Origin: Euglena gracilis
Taxonomy: Eukaryota; Euglenida; Euglenophyceae; Euglenales
Assembly (NCBI GenBank): GCA_039621445.1
Contig: CP154956.1
Location: 20,983,295 to 21,047,294, forward strand
DNA: 64,000 nucleotides
Direction of reading: 5' to 3'
Part shown: piece by piece, positions 20,542 through 31,100 of the stretch
Position numbering within the stretch: the stretch's first letter is position 1
Layout: every line of letters begins with the position of its first letter
The notes under the pieces: model-generated
Told to the model about the DNA's origin: nothing
Seen by the model: the letters and a program-made list of their open reading frames with translations, nothing else
Database searches by the model: none
Made by a program: the position numbers and the translations under genes

Positions 20542-21632
20542 TTGAATCGTTTTCGGTCGAGTTGGTTGAGCACATACTGTCCCTGGCTGCCCGCCTCTGC
20601 AAAAAATGTAAATTCCCTATTTCTCTTTCACGACCAGCTGCCCGAAATGGTCACTCATTGTGTGTCCCAGACCTGCATGTCGATGAAGAGTCCTCTGAAG
20701 GTGGTGCTGACCATGCTGAACATGCTGCGCCTTGTGCAAGGGGTGACATACATGTCGATCACCCTGGAGGTGATGATGGAATGGTTTAACCTCCTCCCAC
20801 AAGAAAACAAAATCTGCAGTGGACGTGCAAATTGTTCAAAGGGCAGATTTGACGAGGTGAAGAAGACACCAAAGACCGAGGCTGTTCGGTTTGTTCAGTG
20901 GGCAAGCACAAAGGAAACTGCAATGTGGTTCTCGGTGATGGGGAAGAAAGTGAATCTTGAGAAGCTCACCTGGGACACGACGTGCTCTTTTGGTCAGGGC
21001 CGTGCCATCGACGACAACCACGTTGAGAGCCTTGTTGCCAGTTTCAAGCTGCGTCCATCCCGCGGCCGATCGAAGTCACCATTTGGGAGAATGAGGGTGA
21101 TGGGAGGATGTATATCCTGGCAAAGGAACATTCAGTGAAAGCTGTGCAACAAATCTAGAACGAGCGATTGCCATTGGACAGGTGGCAGAAGGTCGTCATT
21201 GCGCATATGCTAAATTACGGCACGCTCCTGTCCATCCGGAGGAAGGTGAGCGACGCAGACAACGCTATCGTGGGCCTTCAAAGGGTGACCACCACGTCGG
21301 ATTGCATGACTATTTTCATGAATGACAAAGACGGCGATTTCAGATCAAGGTTAGTACAAACAGTGGAGGGCGCTGGGCTGGTGACAGATATGAACAACCC
21401 GTGGAACAGCATTCGACGATGGGAATTTCTGGTGTCAATGATCACCGTCTGGGGTGTTCGAGCCCTGGAGGCACTGAAGAAGCTCGAGAATAGCTTGAGC
21501 ATCCACTCTCTGAAAAACCTGGCAATGGTGATTGACCCCGCGTACCTGGAGGATGCCATCACCGCCATGACAGCCAAGAAGGCCAACATCAGGACCGTGA
21601 ACAATGCTCTGAGCCGCAGTTTATTATGTTGA
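20542..21632 (+). pseudogene. Broken gene with a ParB/sulfiredoxin-fold-like segment
   Basis: The frame is open from 20542, reads GRAIDDNHVESLVASFK at about 21000-21050, and slips by one base near 21050-21062. It continues in the next frame as RPIEVTIWENEGDGRMYILA then KEHSVKAVQQ, meets a TAG at 21156-21158, and stays open to TGA at 21630-21632. The pattern (Ile-Asp...His-Val-x-x-Leu...Ser, then Pro-Ile-x-Val, then Tyr-Ile-Leu-x-x-x-His-x-x-x-Ala) resembles the ParB N-terminal/sulfiredoxin fold. The usual GxHR is here KEHS. The C-terminal 150 residues are predicted mostly helical and unassigned. The frameshift plus stop make it a pseudogene unless the assembly is wrong or small introns are present. 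The domain call rests on eye alignment only. Confidence 0.5.
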
Positions 21633-21842
21633 GGCTGGCATGTATTGTGCCCGGACCTTCCTGTGCATGCAGAATGGCGCAATCCCAGCCTGGTTTGGTC
21701 ATTGCAATGGTGTCGAACCAACGCTGTTCACACATTTTATTATCTTTTTGAGAGAGGGTTCTGCTTCACAATATGATCAGGGCAAGTTGTATATATAGGT
21801 TCATGTAATGTGGATCACCTTGTTTCCATTCAGTTATGTCAA

Positions 21843-22580
21843 TTTATGACACTAGTGTCATAAATTCAATTTAGAACCTCATGTTGCATGCGGTTTTTTG
21901 GCACACACATCTTGAAACATGTTCTTCATCCGAGTGTCAATTTATGCCACTAGTGGCATAAGTTGACAGTATTTTGGAGTACATGATTGAGCAATGCGTT
22001 GTTTGGAGTGTCATATGAAAGGGGATAGATGGTGAGGCACTCCGTTCAAATCTGTGAGGGTCTCAGTTTTCATTGTAGACGTGCTTTCGTGACCATAGCA
22101 GTTGCTGCTGAAGGCAAGCGCCTCATGACCTTGGTTTTTTGCACGGTTCAGAATGACCATGCAGGCATGCATAAATGGGGGAACGCATTTTGGAGAGCAA
22201 TCAGAGCCTCGTGCAGAAACAACAATGCAAGCACTCCCCATAACTATGCACCCTCCCCGATTTTTGGTTCTTCCGTTCCATCACAAACTTCCAACCCCTC
22301 CGAGTGTCGGCTGCGGCACTTTGCTGCCGGTGCAGATGATAAAGGTGCACTCCGTTCCATGGAAACAGAGCGAATAGTGGCTTTTGACCTGTAATTTCCC
22401 TTCCGGGGTTTATTTTTAGAGGCCTGGTGCAAGATGCACACCTGTGTGAAAAATCCGATTTCATGGGGAAAATGATGCCCACACAGAAGGGTGCAACAAG
22501 GACAAAGACACAAAGTATCTCACGAGCATCGTCCACAGAGCGCTTGTGAGTCAAAAATGTTATGCCACTGGTGGCATAAA
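21843..22580. repeat. TATGCCACTRGTGGCATA palindromes, right cluster
   Basis: Palindromes occur at 21843-21863 (GACACTAGTGTC variant), 21940-21960 and 22558-22580. They mirror the left cluster around the coding core, as expected for transposase or regulator binding sites. A 121-codon plus-strand frame at 22029-22394 lies between them and is unassigned. Confidence 0.65.
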
Positions 22581-22629
22581 TGTTTGTCCTAATTGGCCGC
22601 CTAAGTGGAACATTGGCGTGTCAACGACA
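22555..22629 (-). repeat. Right terminal inverted repeat of the 3.8-kb element
   Basis: This is the inverted counterpart of 18818-18904, with the exact shared 20-mer at 22585-22604 and the GTGTCAACGACA end at 22618-22629. Confidence 0.7.
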
Positions 22630-22744
22630 AGGGGGGAGGTAATTTGGTACCTCAACTTTGCAAGCAACCAGAGATACGCTCGCGATTGTCGGAACGGCAG
22701 AATCCGAGTCGAAATTTGTGGCGATTTTTGGTGCTGTTTGGTTT

Positions 22745-22955
22745 AAGAAGCATACCCTCACCCCCCACCCCCCTATTTGGCTAATGGCCGGGCTCCTTCG
22801 GACCCCCAATTAGCCAATTAGGGGGGGGGACAGTTAGGGGGGGTTACCCCAGCCAATGGCCAATAAGCCTGCCCCCCCCCCAAATTGGCTAATGGACCGT
22901 CCAACGGGACCCCGAATTAGCCAATTAGGGGGGGGCAATTAGGGGGGGTGAGGAT
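22745..22955 (-). mobile_element. Family R MITE, copy 2
   Basis: It is the reverse complement of 14589-14779 over nearly its full length, with matching blocks GGCCGGGCTCCTTCGG, GGCCAATAAGCCTG and GACCGTCCAACGGG. The ends CCTCACCCCCC/GGGGGGTGAGG extend slightly further than in copy 1. Confidence 0.7.
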
Positions 22956-24781
22956 TACCCTACAGAAACGAGTTTTCTCTTCTAATTGACGACCTAAGTG
23001 GTCCAGGGGTACAAGAATTGTGAAAACAGGATTATCTCTTAGTGACAGGAAATAAGAGTATTGTTCAGCGTGACTCAATTTGGTGGTGATCATTAGTCTT
23101 CTGATGAAAAGAGCTTTCGATCAAGGGCAAATTAGTGGTCGGAGTTTGGGGGTGTCTTTTGACCGACGGTTGGGATGGCCGAATCGCCTGATGAACTCAG
23201 TTCGCTTTCGGCCTCCTCCCAGGTGGGGGCAGCTTTGGCTACGGTTTCACAACACAGGCGCAAAAAGAAGACATTGCCCAATTTTTTTTTGCAAATTGAC
23301 TCGCGAATGGGGGTTGTTGAGGGCATTTGGGTGGGTTTTGAGTCATTTTCCTTCACATTTGAATGAATTGGGGGGGGGGGGGGGCTGAAATTTTTTTTCA
23401 GAGGGGGGGGTCGTACCAACCCCCCCCCTTTATTGTCCCCCCCCCCTCATTGTCCCTGGCCATTTTCCGCAAGGAATTTTTTTTTTTACGCTCCTTTCGG
23501 CCACCATGATCTGGCGTGTGTTTTTCGCTGCCGTACCCCCTTATTGCATTGTCCGTTTGGGGTCCCAGTGGGAAGGTGGTTGGGACAATAAGGGGGGGGG
23601 GTATCATTGGTGGTCGCTGGCGACTAGTCGGCCCGACCACCAATGGTCGCTAGCGACCATTCTCTGGCGGCTAATCACTGGCGACCACCAAAAAAATTCA
23701 TCACCAATTTCTCTCTCGGGGCCGCAATTTCTCACTTGGGGCAGTGCCTTGCACACACAAAGCTAATGGCACGAGAATTGGTTGGATATTTGCCCCCCTA
23801 AAAGTTTGACTCAAATGCGTTGGCCCTGACCTCTATACCAGAAAGGGGGGGGGGGCGCCGGGTTCACGACCCTTGCCTTGCACACACAAGGGGATTTTGT
23901 TACCATTACCCCCCCCTTTTTGAGCACACCTACAGCCTAAAGGACCCCCAAATGCTCAATTAAGGGGGGTCAAATAAAGGGGGGGTCAAAGATTTGGCTT
24001 TGAGAGAGGTCAAAAAAAAAATTTGGCGCCTTTGGCGCCTTAAAAAAATTTCCCCCGAACCCAAATGCTCAATTAAGTGGGAGGTCAAATAAGGGGGGAG
24101 GGGGTGGTATTGGAGGGCTTTCGGGAGGTTTTTTACGACGTTTACCCGTGGCCATCCTTGCACAGGCGACTTCGACAGAACAGTCCCAATAAGAGGCTAT
24201 TACCATTTTTTTTGCAAATTGACCCCCCGAATGGGGCTTTTGGAAGGTAGTTTTTTTTTTGGAGGGGGGAGCTTAAAAACTTTTTTTAGAGGAGGGGGTG
24301 GACGTATCATTGGTGGTTGGGCCAACTAGTCGGCCTGACCGCCAATGGTTGGTGGGCCTTCACCAATAGTCGCTAGTGACTAGTCGCTGGCGACCACCAA
24401 AAAAATACATCACCAATTTCGCGCAATGACACCCAGTATGTGGCCTAATTGGCTTGTGGAGAGAAATCCTGAGACCTCAAGGCAGAATGCAATGGGCATT
24501 GGCAATGTTTTCATGAACAGCCCCCCCAAAAAGGGTTTATCCTGGAATACCAAACCATTCCCACTGCCGCAGCTTATTCCCACTTCGCGTCTGTTTTATG
24601 AAAATTAGCTAACTAGTTCCATACATTCATTACATCCATCCATCTATAGGTCTTGCATGCATCATTTCTGCTTTTGAGGCTGTGACAGAGGCTGTGTTAG
24701 CAACCCAGGCCACCCTTGAGGCTTGCATTACTAACACAACCTCTGTCTTGAGACCTGGCGTTGGGAGTATGGCCCAAAGTA
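22956..24781. mobile_element. Debris of family F-like and poly-C/poly-G MITEs
   Basis: 23306-23367 (GGGTGGGTTTTGAGTCATTT) and 23597-23727 (GTCGCTAGCGACC to CTCTCGGGGCC) are family F parts interrupted by a C-run element whose ends read TTTATTGTCCC/GGGACAATAA (23419-23600). 23905-24105 contains a CTCAATTAAGGGGGG element, and 24220-24415 is another family F end. I see no gene, apart from a 60-codon frame at 24426-24608 that I cannot assign. Confidence 0.5.
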
Positions 24782-25012
24782 CCATGCCCCCCCCCATTAT
24801 GTACCCCCCCATTGTGTACCCCCTGGGGGGAGGTACACAATGGGGGGTCTCATGCACCCACTCCCATGAGGAAAGCACCTCGTCCGGCAATCCACAGGCA
24901 TGTCCCCACTGTCTACCTCCCCCCCCCCCATTGTGTACCTCCCCCCCATTGTGTACCTCCCCCCCAAATTCGGCCTCCCGGGGGGGGGGGGTACATAAGG
25001 GGGGGGGCATGG
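24782..25012. mobile_element. CCATGCCCC-ended MITE just upstream of the KDEL receptor gene
   Basis: The ends are CCATGCCCCCCCC and GGGGGGGGCATGG. The interior repeats CATTGTGTACCTCCCCCC. It ends 77 bases before the receptor ATG, so it lies in the promoter or 5' leader region. Confidence 0.6.
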
Positions 25013-25061
25013 TTTTTTTTGCCAAAGTATTTTTGGGGAAGCCAGTTCAAGATGATATTTA

Positions 25062-25075
25062 TTCATCTTTCACAG
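25062..25075 (+). promoter_or_regulatory. Candidate splice (possibly trans-splice) acceptor upstream of the ATG
   Basis: A pyrimidine-rich run TTCATCTTTCACAG ends 14 bases before the ATG at 25090. It could be the acceptor of a 5'UTR intron or of a spliced leader, if the organism trans-splices. No leader can be seen in this window. It is followed by C, unlike the AG|G rule of the coding introns. Confidence 0.35.
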
Positions 25076-25089
25076 CCATTTTCTTCAGC

Positions 25090-25180
25090 ATGAACATCTT
25101 CAGACTAATTGGTGATGTGATGCATCTTCTCAGCATCTTCATCATCCTGTGGAAGATGCTGACCCAACGCTCCTGCGCAG
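25090..25180 (+). CDS. KDEL receptor exon 1
   Basis: It encodes residues 1-30 plus one base (MNIFRLIGDV to RSCA). The donor is G|GTACCAGG, phase 1. The ATG is chosen because MNIFR is the near-invariant start of this family. Confidence 0.95.
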
Positions 25181-28100
25181 GTACCAGGTTTTGGTTTTGG
25201 TTTTGGTTTTGCGCTTAATTTTTGGGGGCTACTCTCTAGTTCCCCTTCTTGCCCATGTGGCCAGGGATAGATGGTCTGAATTTCACCTTCAGTTTTGAGG
25301 CTAACCCTGTAGATTTTCGGAAGGCTAACCCTTTAGGATTTTCGGATCTTTTTCATTGTCCAATGCAACATTTTTTTTTCATTATGCAAAATAAAATGAC
25401 GGAGGGCAAATATTTTTTGAGCAAGTGCAAATATTTCTGGCGGCGGAGTGCAAAGAATTTTGAGACCTTTGGGCAATTTTTTTTGAGGGCGCTGGGCAAA
25501 GATTTTGACTGGTTGGGGCAAATATTTTTGCCAGCCATGGGCAAACATTTCAGACGCTAGGTGTAATCGGCATTAATCGCTCAGTACCCAGGGAGGGGGG
25601 GGAAATTGACATCCGCAATTTTTCCGCATTTTCCACAATTTTCCGCAATTTCCGCAATTTTCCGCAATTTTCTGCAATTTTCCCGCAATTTCCATAATTT
25701 TTCTGCAATTTTTTTTTGCATTTTTTTTCCGCCGAATTTTTTTCCCACCACCGAAGGTGGAAGATGAGTTCAGGCCATTCTTCAAATGGATCAACAGGTG
25801 TGCTTGTGTATTGTGTTTTGTTTCCCCCCCAGTTTACCAATTTTTCTCACAGGTGCACCACTGGTCACAGGATTGGGTGCGTCCTACCTGTGCATAGAAC
25901 TTCAAGCGTGTTGATTTGTGCTCGCCTGCATCGACGTGGGTGTTGCGGTGTTCTGAACCTCACAATTGAAAATTTTCTAAGTCCCTTCAAGCAGAAATGT
26001 GTATATTTCCGATATCAATTTTTCCGCAATTTTCCGCAATTTCCGCAATTTTTTCGCAATTTTTCCAAAGGCCTCCGATATCAATTATCCCCCCCCCCCC
26101 GATTACGATTAATCGACCAGCCTTATCAGAGGTTTGGGACTCCATGATTTGGCAGTTTTGAACTTTTTTTGCAAGTTTTTGGGACTTACTATTTTTTTTG
26201 TTCCTTTTTGGCTGCAGTGTGTTTTTTTTTTGGAATGCCTCTCCATCAGTTTTTTAAGGCATTTTTTTTGAAAGGTTTGTTGAAGGTTTTTTTCAAGACA
26301 TTTTGAGAATTTTTAAAAATTCTAAGCTGAGATCCCAAAATTCCCAAAACCCCCAAAATTGTGAGTGTTAGGTGCAACACCTGTGTGACCACTCCCCCCC
26401 CCTCGGGGTATTCGAGAGCTGCTGGGTGGGTTGGGGCCCCTTGACCCCCCCCCCCCGGGGGGGTGTGCCCATGGGTCAGGTTTTTTTTGGCCCTTGGAAC
26501 ACTCTATCTAACAGTGTTTTGATTTCCCTGCAACTCCCCGCCAAGCCCGAGATATGGCCGATTCATGGCCCAAAACAGCGCGGCAGATTTCCAACTCTGC
26601 CATTTTCAGACATGTATAGATAAAAAAAAGTCGAAAAAATCGGAAAAAAATAGCCCAAAACGATGTTTTTTTTGGCCTCCCCGACCCGGACACTTGTTTT
26701 CGAGCCGAAAATGAGCATCCCCCCCCCCCCGGCTCCCTGTTCTTGCCCGAAACATGCACTGGGCTGGGCTGGGCCGGGCTGCCGGGCCCCTGGGGTGGAC
26801 CGGGCCGCCGATCCGCCGGCCAGGCAGAGCCGGGGGCCGCCCTGGCTGCCACACGCCTCAAACATCTGCTGCAACATTGCGCCCAGCACTACGCAAAACC
26901 TGGTAAAATCTGGGTTTGTTGAGCAACATGGCGGGGTAGATGGGGATATGGGGGCAGGGTGGCGATGGCGCGCAGGGGGGGGGGGGGGGCAGCTATTATG
27001 TGAGCAGGGGAGGGGGCAGCCCAGCCGGTGGACAGGCCCTGGTTGGTGGCCCATCGGCCCGGCCCAGCCTGGCTGGTGACCCCAGCCCGGCCGGCACTGT
27101 GGTGGCCTGGCGGACCAGCACGGGCGCGCAGCTGGCCCTGGAGATCTATACGAGCTGATGGACCGTCCCCAGGGCTTTATTTTAGCTCCCCAGTGATTTT
27201 CTTTCATTCCTCACCGTTTTTGGACGTTTTTGAAATTTTCTATTTTTTTACCCCAAAATGTCCACCTCTCCGAAATGGCAGAGTCGAAACAGGGGCAGGG
27301 GTTGGCTAGTCCGACCCAGTTTGGCTGAGTACTCAGGCTGGCGGGGAGTTGGGGGTCAACCGGAGGTGGGCTCCTCCGACTGAGGAAGGGGATGGTGCTT
27401 TCTACCATACCATTGTTAGCCAAAACCAAACTGCCAAACATAACTGCCAAACCCATACCATTGCTAAAGGTGTTTCCGACCCCCCCCCCCTCCCCGGGTG
27501 ACCGACTGGGGTTTCGGTGACTGACTGGTTTTTGGCTCCAGACCCCGTGGGGTGGGGATTGGCTGAAAGTGGCTACGCAGCGCCAAAGGTGCTGGATTTT
27601 TTTTGGATTTCTGACCCAAATCCTATGATTTTTGGTCATTTTTGGCCGATTGGCCACAGTGACCGACCCCTGCAGGGCGGGGAAAAAACGCAACAAGCGT
27701 TGGTGGTTCTGAGTCTCAACTGGGTCAAACCCTGGCAAATTCCCCTTCAAAGGGGGGTTTGGTATTGCCAGAAAAAATGTGGTATTTTTGAACCCCCGGC
27801 GCCTTCGGTGCCAAAGGAATACACCTTTTGGGGGGGGGGCAATAATCAGGGCTCATTGCGGGAAATTGGCAATGGATTTTTTGGTGGTCGCTAGCGACCA
27901 AGTCTACTGACCATTGGTGGTCGGGCCGACCACCAATTTTAAGTCCCCCTTTAAGTCCCCCCCTCTAAAAAATTTTTTAAGCCCCCCCGATCTTTTTTTT
28001 TCATTCAAATATGAAAGAAAATGACTCACAACCCACCCAAATGCCTTCCAAAACCCCCATTCGTTAATTTGCAGTGTGTGCAAGGCAGTGATGGCCGAGT

Positions 28101-31100
28101 TGCGCTCCCTAATGCTCCCCGATACGCGAACTTAGTCGGCCTACGGCCTCCTCCGGGGGGGGGGGGGGGGGTGCCGCCGCCGCCCCCGGACCCCCCCGCC
28201 CAAAATAACAAAATCCCTTTGCGTGTGCAAGGCAAAGATGGCCGAGCCATGCTTCGTAATGAATGTAGTCTTGTGTGTGCAATGCAAGCATGGCCGAGTC
28301 GCGCTCCGTAATGAACTTAGTCGGCCTAAGGCCTCCTCCCAGGCTATGGTTAATGCTGTGGTTTCATAGAACACGCCCAAAGAGAAGATATTTCTCGAAT
28401 TTTTTTGCAAATTGACCCCCGAATGGGGGTTTTGGAAGGCATTTGGGTGGGATTTGAGTTATTTGCTTTCATACCGGGGGGGGAATTTTGCCCTAGAGAA
28501 AATTTGCATGGACAAATTTCGCGGAAGCAAATCCCGCGACATATTTCCGGACAGTTTTAAGGAAGCCCGCAAAATTTTTCCTGCGAATATTGGCCTGCGT
28601 CTGTCCATGTGCTCCCATTCACCTGCTCACGATGTTCAACCAAAAATTCGCAGAAAAGAATCCCGCAAAATATTTCCAGACATTTTTAGGGATTCCCGCA
28701 AAATTTGTCGCCCGCAAAATTTGTCGCCGCAAACTTTCTCTAGCACAAAATTCCCCCCCCCCCGGTATTTGAATGAAAATTTTTTGAGGGGGTTTAAAAA
28801 TTTTTAGAGGGGGGGTGGACTTAAAATTGGTGGTCGGAGCGACTAGTCGCTCCGACCACCAATGGTCGCTAGCGACCCTAGTGACTAGTCGCTAGCGACC
28901 ACCAAAAAGTCCATCACCAATTTCTCGCTCGGGGCCAATAATCAGAGTGGTCTGGTTTTTCTTCTCCTGGGCCAAAATGGGGGGGGGTGAATATTCAACC
29001 AGGAAAATCTAAAGAATAATAGAGGCAATGGTTCACTTAGAGGTACCTCTGGCATTACCTGCTCCAGCCCTTCCCCCTGACTTGAAGGGGATCCGAACCC
29101 AAAGGCTGGATAGAAGTAGAGGGCCATGTGACAGAGGTGGAGGAAGAGGAAGTTCAACCTCCTATGCAGGCTGGTAATTACGGCAGTGCCAAGGCGTAGC
29201 CTGAGGGGGGGGGGTTATTGAGTCGACCAGTCGATTAGTCAGACTCGGCTGACTGGTTGTTGCCAACTCAACAATCAAATTATATTTTTGGAAGGTTTAA
29301 AATAAACGGCCAAAATTATGTTTTTAGGTTGTTGTTTTTTTTGCACCAGATCAACCAAAAACATCAAAAAGCGTAATTTAAAACATGAAAACATAACATG
29401 AACAAACATAAAAATGTGCCATGATTTTTCTTCCATCGGAAGAAACAATTTTCGGTTCCAGGGGATCCTCTGAGCCCCCCCCCCCCCTGCCTGACCAGGG
29501 GATTTCTTAAGCCGGAGGATACCTTACCCCCGGGGGAGGAGGGGTCCAGCCAGCCAGCAGCTCAAATCCAGCCGCAGCCCAAATTCGGGCTGGGAGCCCC
29601 CCCCCCCTCGGGGGTTGAGTGAAATAAAGTCGGGTACAGCCCGGCCGGATGCCGGGCCAGCTGGCCGAAGGCTGGGCGAGCCGGCTGCAGGCTGGCCAGC
29701 CAACTGGGCTGCCCAGGTCACCTATCCCTGCATTTTTTCCCCTCACCACAGCTTCCTCCATCACAGCCCCCCAGCCTTGATCTAGCTCCATCCACCAAAA
29801 CGTCGAAAATGGCAAAAAAATTTAGAAAATTTTGTTTTTCACCGACCCAGCCCAGCCGAGCCCCCTCCAGCCCCGGACCCTCCAGCAGCCTTTTTGCCAG
29901 CCGGAGGCTGGACCCCCGGTGGGGGGGGTGCTTAAGAAATCCCCTGTGCCTGACCCCTCTGTGCACCCAGGGAGGGGGGTCGGACCCCCTTCCCCTGAGA
30001 ACCCCCTAATGAGTGCGCAGTGCCCTAGACCAATTAATCTCCCCCCCCCCCCCGCCCTTGTCGTACGGCCGCCCCTCGTTTACGACCACCCCCCGGTCAC
30101 AGGTTGCAGGTCATGGGGGTGTTATGACCAGGCTTGTGCTTAGTCGGGTGCCTCCCCCCGGGGGGGGGGGGGGGTGGGTGCTAGGGGCAGGCACCCCATA
30201 GCACCCGATCTGACCCCCCCCGGGGGTGGGGGGTAGGGTTTCGGGGGGTGCCTGCCCCTAGCAGGCACCCCCCTCCGACCCCGGCGCCGAAGGCGCCGGG
30301 GGCCCGGAAACGGCCATTTTCAATGAAAATTTTCTGGGTCCGGCCCGGACCCCTATCCCCCCCCGGGGGGGGTGTGCCTGCTAGGGGCAGGCACCCTATA
30401 GCACCCACCCCCCCCCCCCCCCCCCCCGGTTGGTAAGCACAAGCATGGTTATGACCCCCCCCGGTCACAGGTTGCAGGTTGCGAAAAATTTAACACCACC
30501 TTACCTATGATCGCCACCTCATTTACGACCACCCCCCGGTCACAGGTTGCAGGTTATGGGGGTGTTATGACCACCCCCCCCGGTCACAGGTTGCAGGAAC
30601 CCGGTCATACGACTAGGGGGGGGGTATGATAAATTAATAAATAATCATACACTTATTAGTTCTTTTCGGGGGGTGGTTCACACCAGTAGGCATAGGTACG
30701 CTGTTCCGCCAGGGTTCGGGGCCAGGCACTATGCCGACTGCAGCCGACCGCAGCCGACCACAGCTTTGGTGACTGTCATAGGCTGTCGTAGGTAGTGTGC
30801 CGACCGCAGCCGACCGCAGATTTTCCCCCCCAAGTCCACATTTATTGTCACATGACAGTGAGTAAGTGGATTGTTTTTTATGCAAGGGCTTGTGACGTTG
30901 ATGCTTTTCTGGGCAAGCATTGCCACACAACGATTGGATTTTCTCCTTTGAGAGGCTTGATGCTTCAGTCTTTCATGGCATTGCAGATGCGGATTGTCTT
31001 TAAGTAGTATATTGCTAGTTCTTTGCCCTGTTTTCTCTTTGATTCTCTTTAATTTCTTTTTGCAAGTACCAGCACATGCCATCCAAACTGATGACCAAAT

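Larger units (their letters stand above)
18818..22629 (+). mobile_element. 3.8-kb terminal-inverted-repeat element carrying a broken ParB-like gene
   Basis: Both ends start TGTCGTTGACAC (18818-18829; inverted at 22618-22629). Both share an identical inner 20-mer TTAGGCGGCCAATTAGGACA (18861-18880; inverted at 22585-22604), followed by the palindrome GCCACTAGTGGC. The left end has an extra short hairpin, so the arms differ in length. Copies of the palindrome cluster on both sides of a coding core at 20.0-21.6 kb. This layout (TIR, subterminal binding-site-like repeats, gene) is that of an autonomous DNA transposon. I cannot assign the superfamily: no clear target-site duplication is visible, and the gene is not a transposase I recognise. 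Confidence 0.65.

Noticed and set aside
24682-25089. Long in-frame N-terminal extension upstream of the receptor ATG
   Set aside because: The upstream codons translate a C-run MITE. The family starts at MNIFR.
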